Shown here: one piece after another, positions 1 to 8,062 of the stretch
Position numbering within the stretch: the stretch's first letter is position 1
Layout: every line of letters begins with the position of its first letter
From: Iamia sp035765045
GTDB taxonomy: Bacteria; Actinomycetota; Acidimicrobiia; Acidimicrobiales; Iamiaceae
NCBI GenBank assembly: GCA_035765045.1
Contig: DASTYI010000145.1
Span: 1 to 38,531 of the forward strand
Direction: 5' to 3'
DNA: 38,531 nucleotides
The notes under the pieces: model-generated
What the model was told of the DNA's origin: nothing
Seen by the model: only the letters and a program-made list of their open reading frames with translations
The model's database searches: none
Made by a program: the position numbers and the translations under genes

Positions 1-2
1 TC

Positions 3-2312
3 GCCGCCGCCGGCGTGGCGGTCAACGGCCCGTCACCGGTGCCGCTGGCGGCCCGGGCCGCGGGGCGGACGCTCACCGGCCTGCTGGCGCTGCCCGAGCA
101 GGGGTGGCGGCGCCAGGCCGTGCTCGACTGGCTCGGCACCGCCCCGCTGCGGTTCGAGGGCCGGCCGGTGCCGGTGGCGGCGTGGGAGCGGTTGTCACGC
201 GAGGCCGGGGTGGTGGCGGGGCGCGACCAGTGGGACACCCGGCTGGCGGCCGAGGCCGAGCGGCGCGCCGCCCGGGCCGAGCAGGCCGCCGCCGACGGCG
301 ACACGACCGCCGCGGCCCGCAACCGGCGCCGGGCCGAGCACGCCCGCAGCCTCCGGGCCTTCGTCACCGGGCTGATCGACGAGCTCGACCGGGCCGGGCG
401 CCGGCCCCGCACCTGGTCCCAGCACGGGCGGTGGGCCCGCGGCCTCCTCGACCAGCTGCTCGGCACCGCCGCCCAGCGCGAGGACTGGCCCGGTGACGAG
501 GTCGAGCGGCGCGCCGCCGAGCGGGTCGAGCTGGCCATCGACCGGCTCGCCGCCCTCGACGAGGTCGAGGGCCCGGTCGGGCTCGACGTGGTCGTGCGGA
601 CCCTCGCCGTCGAGCTCGAGTCCGACACCGGACGGGTGGGCCGCTTCGGCGACGGCGTGCTGGTCGGCCCGCTCACCATGGGCGTCGGGCTCGACCTCGA
701 CCTGGTGGTCGTCGTCGGGCTGGCCGAGGGCCTGGCGCCTCGCCCGCCTGGCGACGACTCGCTGCTCCCCGATGCCGAGCGACGGGCGGTCGACGGCCTG
801 CTCCCGCTGCGGCGTGACGGGGTCGCCCGCCAGCACCGGCACCTCCTCGCCGCCACCGCCGCCGCCGAGCGGCAGGTCCTCTGCGCGCCCCGGGGCGACC
901 TGCGGGGCGGGCGCGACCGCGTGCCCTCACGGTGGCTGCTCGACGTGGCCGGGCACCTCGCCGGCACCCGGGTGTGGGGCGACGACCTGCCCGGGCTCGA
1001 CGTCGGGTGGCTCGACCACATCCACAGCTTCGACCACGCCCTGCGCACCTTCGCCGAGCCGGCGACCCCGCAGGAGCACCGCCTCCGGTCGCTCCTCGCC
1101 GCCGGGGCCGGGCCGCGCGCGCTCGACCCGGTGCGGGATCTGGGCGACCCGGTGCTCGCCAGCGGGGTCGAGGTGGTCGCCGGGCGTCGAGCCCCCCGGC
1201 TCACCCGCTTCGACGGCAACCTGGCCGGGCTGCCCATGGCCTCACCGGCCGACCCCGACAGCGGCCGGGTCGCCTCCGCCACCGGGCTCGAGCGCTGGGC
1301 CCGCTGCCCGTTCGACTACTTCGTGCGCTCGGTCCTCGGCGTGCGCGAGGTCGAGAACCCGGAGGACTCCCTGAGCATCTCCGCGCTCGACCGGGGCAGC
1401 CTCGTCCACCAGGCGCTGGAGACCTTCGTGCTCGAGGTCCTGGCCCGCCCCGACGCCGCCCGCCCCGGTCCCCACGACCCGTGGACGGCGGCCGATCGGC
1501 TCCGCCTCCGCCAGATCGGCGCCGCCCTGTGCGACGAGTACGAGGCGCTCGGGCTCACCGGCCGGGCCCTGTTCTGGGGCCGGGACCGAGCCCGGATCCT
1601 GGCCGACCTCGACGCCACGCTGACCTTCGACGAGGAGGTCCGACGGCTCACCGGCGGGCGGCACCTCCACGCCGAGCTCGGCTTCGGGCTGGGCGACGAG
1701 GACCTTCCGCCCGTCGCCCTGCCGCTCCCCGACGGTCGGACCGTCCGCTTCCGAGGCCAGATCGACCGGATCGACCGCACCGACGCCGGCGGCCTCGTCG
1801 TCGCCGACTACAAGACCGGGGGAGCCAGCGCCTACCAGGGCCTGTCGGAGCGCAACCCCGACCAGGGCGGCACCCACCTCCAGCTGGCGGTGTACGGCGC
1901 CGCCGCCCGGGCCGCGGTGGGCGAGCCCGACGCCGAGGTCCGCTCCGAGTACTGGTTCGTCTCGTCCAAGGGCCGCTTCGCCACCAAGGGCTACGTGCTC
2001 ACGCCCGAGATCTCCGAGCGGATCTCCGAGACGCTCGGGCTGATCGTCGAGGGCATCGAGGCCGGCCTGTTCCCGGCCCACCCGACCGACCACCAGGGCC
2101 AGCCGTGGAACCCGTGCTGGAGCTGCGACCCCGACTTCCTCGGCGTGGCCGACCTGCGCCGCGCCTGGGAGGCCAAGGCTGCCGACCCGGCCATGGCCGG
2201 CTACCTCACCCTGATCGACCCCGACCGCCGCTCCGACCCCGACCCCCCGACCGACACCGACACCGCCCCCACCGCCGCCACCCCTGCCGCCGAGGCCGCC
2301 GCCCATGGCTGA
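3..2312 (+). CDS. addB: AddB-like PD-(D/E)XK exonuclease subunit, 5' truncated by window edge
   Basis: The frame is open from the window edge, so the true start lies outside and only the C-terminal ~770 residues are seen. The N-terminal part looks like the degenerate helicase-like core of AddB-type subunits. The C-terminal part is a RecB-family nuclease, with a G-Q-I-D-R-I-D segment followed by V-V-A-D-Y-K-T-G (about 1755-1820) carrying the catalytic D and D-x-K. A Cys in R-C-P-F-D-Y-F (codon 1305) and a C-W-S-C pair (codons 2115-2126) resemble the Fe-S staple that frames the nuclease in AddB. The usual fourth Cys, six residues on, is a Gly. It is followed by an AddA-like gene, so I infer a two-subunit double-strand-break resection enzyme. 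AdnAB-type naming is an alternative; the family assignment is firmer than the symbol. Confidence 0.75.
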   Translation, partial: AAAGVAVNGPSPVPLAARAAGRTLTGLLALPEQGWRRQAVLDWLGTAPLRFEGRPVPVAAWERLSREAGVVAGRDQWDTRLAAEAERRAARAEQAAADGDTTAAARNRRRAEHARSLRAFVTGLIDELDRAGRRPRTWSQHGRWARGLLDQLLGTAAQREDWPGDEVERRAAERVELAIDRLAALDEVEGPVGLDVVVRTLAVELESDTGRVGRFGDGVLVGPLTMGVGLDLDLVVVVGLAEGLAPRPPGDDSLLPDAERRAVDGLLPLRRDGVARQHRHLLAATAAAERQVLCAPRGDLRGGRDRVPSRWLLDVAGHLAGTRVWGDDLPGLDVGWLDHIHSFDHALRTFAEPATPQEHRLRSLLAAGAGPRALDPVRDLGDPVLASGVEVVAGRRAPRLTRFDGNLAGLPMASPADPDSGRVASATGLERWARCPFDYFVRSVLGVREVENPEDSLSISALDRGSLVHQALETFVLEVLARPDAARPGPHDPWTAADRLRLRQIGAALCDEYEALGLTGRALFWGRDRARILADLDATLTFDEEVRRLTGGRHLHAELGFGLGDEDLPPVALPLPDGRTVRFRGQIDRIDRTDAGGLVVADYKTGGASAYQGLSERNPDQGGTHLQLAVYGAAARAAVGEPDAEVRSEYWFVSSKGRFATKGYVLTPEISERISETLGLIVEGIEAGLFPAHPTDHQGQPWNPCWSCDPDFLGVADLRRAWEAKAADPAMAGYLTLIDPDRRSDPDPPTDTDTAPTAATPAAEAAAHG

Positions 2313-2313
2313 A

Positions 2314-2497
2314 CGCGACCTCCACCCACAAGAAGGGGTTCCTGTGTCACTGCGTCGCGCAAGCGCGACGGCTGGACGACAGGAAGGGGGCGGGGTCGTT
2401 CGTGTGCGCCTGGGTCGCGCAAGCGCGACGCCTGGCCCACAAGAAGCCGGACGCGACCTGACAGCACAGGAACGGGTTCTTGTGCGCTGGGGTCGCG
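2314..2497. repeat. Array of REP-like palindromic arms between the addB-like and addA-like genes
   Basis: About 22-nt arms of the type TTCTTGTGCGCTGGGTCGCG (A) and its complement (A') recur seven times: A' 2314-2334, A 2339-2360, A' 2363-2388, A 2399-2420, A' 2423-2445, A' 2452-2473, A 2476-2497. They form three imperfect hairpins (2335-2388, 2399-2445, 2452-2497). The first two share the exact core GTCGCGCAAGCGCGAC (2354-2369 and 2414-2429), exactly 60 nt apart; the third has the inverted arrangement around GAAC-GG-GTTC. The array begins right after the upstream stop codon and ends just before the next gene's Shine-Dalgarno. No coding role is likely. REP-like repeats, a transcript-stabilising structure or a protein-binding array are all possible. 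Confidence 0.7.
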
Positions 2498-2520
2498 GTG
2501 GGGGGCGAGGAGGGGTGGGG
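2489..2520 (+). promoter_or_regulatory. G-quadruplex-type motif overlapping the addA-like ribosome binding site
   Basis: Four runs of at least four G (2489-2492, 2500-2505, 2512-2515, 2517-2520) are separated by loops of 7, 6 and 1 nt, matching the G3+N1-7 consensus on the coding strand. The last runs contain the purine-rich Shine-Dalgarno GAGGAGGGG (2507-2515) that sets the GTG start at 2522. Folding in the mRNA would hide the ribosome binding site. Such motifs are not rare in DNA this GC-rich, so function is only inferred. Confidence 0.4.
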
Positions 2521-2521
2521 C

Positions 2522-5500
2522 GTGGCTGACGGGAGTGAGGAGGCAGGGGCGGGCGCGGGGACCGGGGCGGGCGCGAGCGCACCACCGCCGGATCAGGGGG
2601 CGCGGGAGCGGATCGGGTCGGCGTTGGACGAGACGCTCTTCGTCGAGGCCGGCGCCGGGTCGGGGAAGACGACGGCGTTGGTCGGGCGGGTGCTGTCGCT
2701 GGTCACCGGCGAGGGCGGCGACGGCCGCACCCACGAGCCGGTGCCGCTGGCCGGCATCGCCGCCATCACCTTCACCGAGAAGGCCGGCGCCGAGCTGCGC
2801 GAGCGACTCCGCCGCACCCTGGAGGAGACGGCCACCGCCGACCCCGACCACCCCCGCGCCGCCCTCTGCGGCACCGCCCTCGACGAGCTCGACGGCGCCG
2901 CCATCGGCACGCTCCACGCCTTCGCCCAGCGCATCCTGGTCGAACACCCGGTCGAGGCCGGGCTGCCCCCCCGGGTCGAGGTCCTCGACGAGGTCACCTC
3001 GGGGGTCGAGTTCGAGCGCCGCTGGGCCCGGTTCTCCGACGAGCTCTACGCCGACCCGGCCCACGCCCGCACCTTCCTCCTGCTGTTCGCCGCCGGCGTC
3101 CGCGACACCACCCCCCACGCCCTGGCCCGCACGTTCGACGCCAACTGGGACCTGGTCGACGAGCTGGTCGACCCCGACGCCCCGCCGCCCCGCCCGGCCG
3201 GCCCCCGGGTGGCCGGCGTGCTCGACCGGGTCGAGGAGGTCTGCGCCCTGGTCGGCGAGTGCGTCGACCCGACCGACCTGCTCTGCCTCAAGCTCCAGGA
3301 GGTCGGCGAGTGGGCCGCCACCGTCCGGGCCGCCCCCGACGAGGAGGCCCAGGTCGAGGCGCTCCGCCAGGCCCGGGCCAGCACCAGCACGTTCCGCCCC
3401 CGCGGCGGCCGCAAGGGCAGCTGGCGGGTCAGCTCCGACGTGGTCAAGGCCGACCTGCGCAGCCTGGAGGAGCTGGTCGACGAGGTCCTGCGCCAGATCG
3501 CCGACGAGTGCGCCCACCACCTCGGGTCCGCCATCCGTCGCTTCACCCTGGCCTCGGCGGCCGAGCGCCGGGCCCGCGGCACCCTCGAGTTCCACGACCT
3601 GCTGGTGCTGGCCCGGTCGCTGCTGCGCGACCCGGTCCACGGCGCCCGCACCCGGCGCGCCCTCCAGGAGCGCTACCCCCGCCTGCTGCTCGACGAGTTC
3701 CAGGACACCGACCCGATCCAGATCGAGCTCGCCGTCCGCATCGCCGCCGCCGACCCCGGCTCCGACGAGGCCGCCCACCCCGACTGGAAGCAGGTCCCGG
3801 TCGCCCCCGGCCGGCTCTTCGTCGTCGGCGATCCCAAGCAGTCGATCTACCGCTTCCGCCGAGCCGACATCGGCGTCTTCCTCGACGCCCAGCGGCTGCT
3901 GGCCGCCGACGGCGGGGCGCTCACCCTGACCGCCAACTTCCGCACCGTCCCGGGCGTCACCGACTGGGTCAACACCACCTTCGCGGCGCTGATGGGCGAG
4001 CCCCCCGACGAGGAGCTGCCCCTCACCCCCCGCCCCGACTACGTCGCCCTCGACGCCGTCCGCCCCGACCCGCCCGCCGACGCCGGCCCGACGGTGGCGG
4101 TGCTCGGGCGTCACGCCCACACCGGCCGGCCCAGCGCCTCGGAGGTCCGCACCGCCGAGGCCGCCGACGTGGTCGCCACCGTGCGCCGGGCCCGGGACGA
4201 GGCCTGGCAGGTGGGCGACGGCGCCGGCGGGTGGCGCGACGCCCGGCTCGGCGACATCACCATCCTGGTGCCGGCCCGCACCTCGCTGCCCTTCCTCGAG
4301 GAGGCGCTGTCGGAGGCCGGCATCGCCTACCGCACCGAGGCCAGCTCGCTCGTCTACGCCAGCCGGGCCGTGCGCGACGTGCTGCTCGTGGTGCGGGCCG
4401 TGGCCGACCCCACCGACGAGCTCCGCACCGTGTCGGCGCTGCGCACGCCGCTGTTCGGCTGCGGCGACGACGACCTGTACCGCTTCCGCGTCGAGCGGGG
4501 CGGCCACTGGGCCTACACCGCCGACCAGCCCGACACCGTCCCGCCCGACGACCCGGTGCGGATCGGGCTGGAGGTCCTCCGCCGCTGGCACGAGGAGCGG
4601 GCGTGGACCAGCCCGTCGGCGCTGCTCGACCGGATCGTGCGCGACCGCCGGGCGCTGGAGCTGGCCTTCGCCGAGGGCCGCCCCCGCGACGTCTGGCGCC
4701 GGCTGCGGTTCGTGATCGACCAGGCCCGGGCCTGGACCGACGCCACCGGCGGCGACCTGCGGGGCTACCTCGGCTGGATCGGCCACCAGACCGAGGAGGG
4801 CGCCCGGGTGGCCGAGGCCATCCTCCCCGAGACCGACGACGACGCCGTGCGGATCATGACGATCCACGCCGCCAAGGGCCTCGAGTTCCCGATCACCATC
4901 GTCTCGGGCGCCACCTCGTACCCCCGCCGGGCGGCCACCGCCGGCGACGCCAAGTTCACCTCCGCCGGGGTGGCGTACTACCTCGGCAAGCACGCCGAGA
5001 CGTCGACCTACACCGCCAACCGGCCGGTCGACGAGCAGATGGACCTCGACGAGCGGATCCGCCTGCTCTACGTCGCCACCACCCGGGCCCAGGACCACCT
5101 GGTGGTGTCGCTCCACCGCATCGAGCGGAAGAAGGAGCCGGCGCCCGCCAACCGCACCAACGCCGAGCTGCTCGTCGCCGGGATGGGCGACCTGCTCGAC
5201 GCCCTCCCCGACGGCCCGCCCGAGGAGCCGTCGGTGGCGACGCCGACCCCCGATCCGGTGGCCCGGGCCACCCCGCTGGGCCCGCTGGCCGAGTGGGAGG
5301 CGGCCCGCGACGCCGCCCTCCGGGCCGCCGGGCGCCCGACCACCGTGGCCGCCACCGCCCTCACCGACGAGGGCCGCCCCGACGTCGAGCGGCCCGACGA
5401 ACCCGGCGCCGACGAGCCCGGCGCCGACCGCGACGGTGACCGGGGCGCCGACGGGGACGTCGAGGACACCGGGACGGGGCAGCTGACGCTCGACTTCGAC

Positions 5501-6169
5501 GCCGTGGCCGTCGACCACGACCTCGACCGGGCCCCCGACGGCGACGACGCCGGCCTCCACAAGCGGCCCGGCGACCTCGACCGGCCCCCGTGGCTCAAGG
5601 GCCGCTACGGCACCGCCGTGGGCCGCGCCGTCCACGGCGTGCTCCAGACCGTGCCGCTCGACGCGGCGCCCGGCGACGCCCCCGTGGCCGCGGCGGTGAC
5701 GGCGCAGGCCGCGGCCGAGGCGGTGGCCGACCGGGAGGCGGTGGTGGCCCAGCTCGTCCACGCCGCCCTCGGGTCGCCGTCGGTCCGCGAGGCGGCGAGG
5801 GCCCCGCACTGGCGCGAGGTCTACGCCAGCACCCCGGTCGGCGATCGGATCCTCGAGGGCTACGTCGATCTCCTCTACCGCGGCGCCGACGGGCTGGTGG
5901 TCGTCGACTACAAGACGGCGGCCACGGCGGACCCGGCCGAGCTCGACCGCCGGGTCGCCGGCTACCGCCTCCAGGGGGCGTCCTACGCCCTGGCCGTGGG
6001 CCGCTCGACCGGCGAGCCCGTCGCCCGGGTGACGTTCTGCTTCCTCACCCCGCAGGGCGTGGTCGAGCGCCACCTGGCCGACCTCGACGCCGCCGTGGCC
6101 GAGGTCGAGGCGCTGGTCCGGGCCGGGGCCGAGGTCGAGGTCGATCGGCCCTCGGCCTTGACAGGCTGA
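2522..6169 (+). CDS. addA: AddA/RecB-like UvrD-family helicase-nuclease
   Basis: A 1215-residue SF1 helicase fused to a RecB-type nuclease, for ATP-driven unwinding and resection of DNA ends with the preceding AddB-like subunit. Visible motifs: Walker A GAGSGKT (residues 44-50); motif Ia T-F-T-E-K-A-G-A-E-L; motif II D-E-F-Q-D-T-D-P (about 392); motif III V-G-D-P-K-Q-S-I-Y-R-F-R-R-A-D (about 435); motif IV around N-F-R-T; motif V T-I-H-A-A-K-G-L-E-F (about 780); motif VI L-Y-V-A-T-T-R-A-Q-D-H (about 850); and a C-terminal nuclease with G-Y-V-D and V-V-D-Y-K-T (about 1110-1133). An in-frame TTG exists at 2480, but GTG 2522 is preferred because GAGGAGGGG lies 6 nt upstream and the TTG falls inside the palindrome array. 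A charged Asp/Gly/Pro-rich linker (about 960-1000) separates helicase and nuclease. Helicase-nuclease identity is certain; AddA versus RecB naming is less so. Confidence 0.88.
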   Translation: MADGSEEAGAGAGTGAGASAPPPDQGARERIGSALDETLFVEAGAGSGKTTALVGRVLSLVTGEGGDGRTHEPVPLAGIAAITFTEKAGAELRERLRRTLEETATADPDHPRAALCGTALDELDGAAIGTLHAFAQRILVEHPVEAGLPPRVEVLDEVTSGVEFERRWARFSDELYADPAHARTFLLLFAAGVRDTTPHALARTFDANWDLVDELVDPDAPPPRPAGPRVAGVLDRVEEVCALVGECVDPTDLLCLKLQEVGEWAATVRAAPDEEAQVEALRQARASTSTFRPRGGRKGSWRVSSDVVKADLRSLEELVDEVLRQIADECAHHLGSAIRRFTLASAAERRARGTLEFHDLLVLARSLLRDPVHGARTRRALQERYPRLLLDEFQDTDPIQIELAVRIAAADPGSDEAAHPDWKQVPVAPGRLFVVGDPKQSIYRFRRADIGVFLDAQRLLAADGGALTLTANFRTVPGVTDWVNTTFAALMGEPPDEELPLTPRPDYVALDAVRPDPPADAGPTVAVLGRHAHTGRPSASEVRTAEAADVVATVRRARDEAWQVGDGAGGWRDARLGDITILVPARTSLPFLEEALSEAGIAYRTEASSLVYASRAVRDVLLVVRAVADPTDELRTVSALRTPLFGCGDDDLYRFRVERGGHWAYTADQPDTVPPDDPVRIGLEVLRRWHEERAWTSPSALLDRIVRDRRALELAFAEGRPRDVWRRLRFVIDQARAWTDATGGDLRGYLGWIGHQTEEGARVAEAILPETDDDAVRIMTIHAAKGLEFPITIVSGATSYPRRAATAGDAKFTSAGVAYYLGKHAETSTYTANRPVDEQMDLDERIRLLYVATTRAQDHLVVSLHRIERKKEPAPANRTNAELLVAGMGDLLDALPDGPPEEPSVATPTPDPVARATPLGPLAEWEAARDAALRAAGRPTTVAATALTDEGRPDVERPDEPGADEPGADRDGDRGADGDVEDTGTGQLTLDFDAVAVDHDLDRAPDGDDAGLHKRPGDLDRPPWLKGRYGTAVGRAVHGVLQTVPLDAAPGDAPVAAAVTAQAAAEAVADREAVVAQLVHAALGSPSVREAARAPHWREVYASTPVGDRILEGYVDLLYRGADGLVVVDYKTAATADPAELDRRVAGYRLQGASYALAVGRSTGEPVARVTFCFLTPQGVVERHLADLDAAVAEVEALVRAGAEVEVDRPSALTG

Positions 6170-6186
6170 CGGGCTTCGGGGAAGGT
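6158..6186 (+). promoter_or_regulatory. Putative promoter of the leucine leader/leuA transcript
   Basis: A perfect -35 hexamer TTGACA (6158-6163) is followed after 17 nt by GAAGGT (6181-6186), which keeps the conserved A at position 2 and T at position 6 of a -10 element. The -35 lies inside the last codons of the addA-like gene. The predicted start of transcription is at or just before the leader-peptide ATG at 6195, so the leader peptide could be leaderless or use GGGGAAGG (6178-6185) as Shine-Dalgarno, but not both. Confidence 0.45.
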
Positions 6187-6194
6187 GTGCGGCG

Positions 6195-6233
6195 ATGTCC
6201 GTCCTGCCCGCCGCCCTCCTCCTCCTTGTGTAG
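6195..6233 (+). CDS. leuL: Leucine leader peptide (leuL-like), 12 residues
   Basis: A short reading frame, ATG to TAG, encodes M-S-V-L-P-A-A-L-L-L-L-V: five Leu in twelve residues, four of them consecutive (CTC CTC CTC CTT at 6216-6227). It lies 90 nt upstream of leuA and ends just before two adjacent hairpins, the second terminator-like. This is the standard layout of ribosome-mediated transcription attenuation, in which stalling at Leu codons under leucine limitation favours read-through. GGGGAAGG lies 9 nt upstream. Leucine-attenuated leuA genes are known in other actinobacteria. Translation of this peptide is inferred. Confidence 0.72.
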   Translation: MSVLPAALLLLV

Positions 6234-6260
6234 ACGGACGCCCCCATATCGGCGCCCGTC
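6233..6260 (+). promoter_or_regulatory. First leader hairpin (pause or antiterminator arm candidate)
   Basis: Arms GACGGACGCC (6233-6242) and GGCGCCCGTC (6251-6260) pair with a single mismatch around an 8-nt loop, starting at the last base of the leader-peptide stop codon. A ribosome stalled on the Leu codons would cover the left arm and free the right one. I could not identify the alternative antiterminator pairing with confidence. Confidence 0.5.
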
Positions 6261-6261
6261 G

Positions 6262-6299
6262 CTCCTGAGCCCCTGAGGGCCAGGAGCTTCTTTCGTTTT
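6262..6299 (+). terminator. Terminator-like hairpin and T-rich tail upstream of leuA (attenuator)
   Basis: CTCCTGAGCCC and GGGCCAGGAG form a stem with one bulged A and a CTGA loop (6262-6286), followed by the T-rich tract CTTCTTTCGTTTT (6287-6299). This is the clearest intrinsic-terminator shape in the window and one of very few T-rich stretches. Its place between a Leu-rich leader peptide and leuA indicates an attenuator. It could also simply end the addA-like transcript. Confidence 0.68.
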
Positions 6300-6322
6300 C
6301 AGCCCAGATCGTGAGACCCGCC

Positions 6323-8053
6323 ATGCCTCCCCAGCCCGCCACCCCCCGGCCCATGCCGTTCGAGAAGTACGTGCCCACCGTGCCGGTCGAGCTCCCCGAC
6401 CGCACGTGGCCGAACAACCGGCTCACGGCCGCCCCCCGCTGGTGCGCCGTCGACCTGCGTGACGGCAACCAGGCGCTGATCGACCCGATGGACCCGGCCC
6501 GCAAGCTCAAGATGTTCCAGACCCTGGTGGGCATGGGCTACAAGGAGATCGAGGTCGGCTTCCCGTCGGCCAGCCAGCCCGACTTCGACTTCGTCCGGCA
6601 GCTGGTCGAGGAGGACCTGGTGCCCGACGACGTCACCATCCAGGTCCTGACCCAGTGCCGCGACGACCTGATCGCCCGCACCTACGAGTCGATCGCCGGC
6701 GCCCACCACGCCATCGTCCACTTCTACAACTCGACCTCGACGCTCCAGCGCCGGGTGGTGTTCGGGCTGGACCAGGCCGGCATCACCGAGATCGCCGTCA
6801 ACGCCGCCCGGCTGTGCCGGAAGCTGGAGGAGACGATCCCCGCCACCGACGTCCGCTACGAGTACTCGCCCGAGAGCTTCACCGGCACCGAGCTGCCCTA
6901 CGCGGTCGAGATCTGCGAGGCGGTGGCCGAGGTGATCGAGCCCACCGTCGACCGGCCGCTGATCATGAACCTGCCGGCCACGGTCGAGATGTACACGCCC
7001 AACCTCTACGCCGATGCCATCGAGTGGTTCCTGCGCACGGTGCGCGACCGCGAGGCCGTCGTGCTGTCGCTGCACCCCCACAACGACCGGGGCTGCGCCG
7101 TCGCCGCCGCCGAGCTGGGCGTGCTGGCCGGCGCCGACCGGGTCGAGGGCTGCCTGTTCGGCAACGGCGAGCGCACCGGCAACGTCGACCTGGTGACGCT
7201 GGGCCTCAACCTGTTCAGCCAGGGCGTCGACCCCGAGATCGACTTCCACGACATCGACGCCGTGCGCCGGGTGGCCGAGTACTGCAACCGGCTGCCCGTC
7301 CACGAGCGCCACCCCTACGCCGGCGACCTCGTCTACACCGCCTTCTCGGGCTCGCACCAGGACGCCATCAAGAAGGGCTTCGCCGCCCTCTACGCCGAGG
7401 CCGAGGCCGCCGGCCGGGGCCGGGACTACGAGCGCTGGGAGGTGCCCTACCTGCCGATCGACCCGGCCCACGTCGGTCGCACCTACGAGGCCGTCATCCG
7501 GGTCAACAGCCAGTCGGGCAAGGGCGGCGTCGCCTACATCATGGAGACCGAGCACGGCTTCTCGTTGCCCCGCCGGCTCCAGATCGAGTTCTCCAAGACG
7601 GTGCAGACCATCGTCGAGGACACCGGCACCGAGATCTCGCCCGGCGCCATGTGGGACGCCTTCACCGCCACCTACCTGCCCGAGGACCCCGTGTTCGTGC
7701 TGCGGTCGAACGAGCTGACGACGGCGGCGGACGGCGACGCCACGATCACCGCCCAGGTCGTGGTCGACGGCGAGCCGGTCACCATCACCGGCACCGGCAA
7801 CGGCCCGGTCGCCGCCTTCGTCGCCGCCGTGCGCGACGGGCTCGGGGTCGACGTCGAGGTCGTCGACTACAGCGAGCACTCGCTCGGCGCCGGGTCGGAC
7901 GCCGTGGCCGTCGCCTACGTCGAGACCCAGGACGGCGAGGGCACCGTGCGCTGGGGCGTCGGCACCGACGCCAACATCATCACCGCCAGCCTCAAGGCCG
8001 TCCTCGGCGCCGCCAGCCGGGCCCGCACCGAGACGGCGGCGCCCCGCCCCTGA
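6323..8053 (+). CDS. leuA: 2-isopropylmalate synthase (LeuA type 2)
   Basis: Condenses acetyl-CoA with 2-oxoisovalerate to 2-isopropylmalate, the first committed step of leucine synthesis, in the cytosol. The 576-residue protein has the HMGL-like TIM barrel with the metal/substrate signature D-L-R-D-G-N-Q (about 44-50), the metal-binding H-P-H-N-D (about 251-255) and E-C/G-N-G-E-R-T-G-N region, and a C-terminal LeuA regulatory domain (about 440-570) where leucine feedback normally acts. Length and the early M-P-F-x-K-Y-V-P segment fit the actinobacterial/fungal-like type 2 enzymes. The ATG at 6323 is chosen; a GTG four codons upstream (6311) is an alternative with no better ribosome binding site. 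It is preceded by the leader peptide and attenuator, and converges on the GGDEF-like gene, leaving 9 nt between stops. Confidence 0.95.
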   Translation: MPPQPATPRPMPFEKYVPTVPVELPDRTWPNNRLTAAPRWCAVDLRDGNQALIDPMDPARKLKMFQTLVGMGYKEIEVGFPSASQPDFDFVRQLVEEDLVPDDVTIQVLTQCRDDLIARTYESIAGAHHAIVHFYNSTSTLQRRVVFGLDQAGITEIAVNAARLCRKLEETIPATDVRYEYSPESFTGTELPYAVEICEAVAEVIEPTVDRPLIMNLPATVEMYTPNLYADAIEWFLRTVRDREAVVLSLHPHNDRGCAVAAAELGVLAGADRVEGCLFGNGERTGNVDLVTLGLNLFSQGVDPEIDFHDIDAVRRVAEYCNRLPVHERHPYAGDLVYTAFSGSHQDAIKKGFAALYAEAEAAGRGRDYERWEVPYLPIDPAHVGRTYEAVIRVNSQSGKGGVAYIMETEHGFSLPRRLQIEFSKTVQTIVEDTGTEISPGAMWDAFTATYLPEDPVFVLRSNELTTAADGDATITAQVVVDGEPVTITGTGNGPVAAFVAAVRDGLGVDVEVVDYSEHSLGAGSDAVAVAYVETQDGEGTVRWGVGTDANIITASLKAVLGAASRARTETAAPRP

Positions 8054-8062
8054 CGGACGCGG

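Noticed and set aside
2201..6247. A ~1350-codon open frame antisense to the addA-like gene
   Set aside because: It is the complement-frame shadow of a GC-rich gene: low-complexity Gly/Val/Asp/Arg composition, no motifs, while the sense strand has all helicase motifs.
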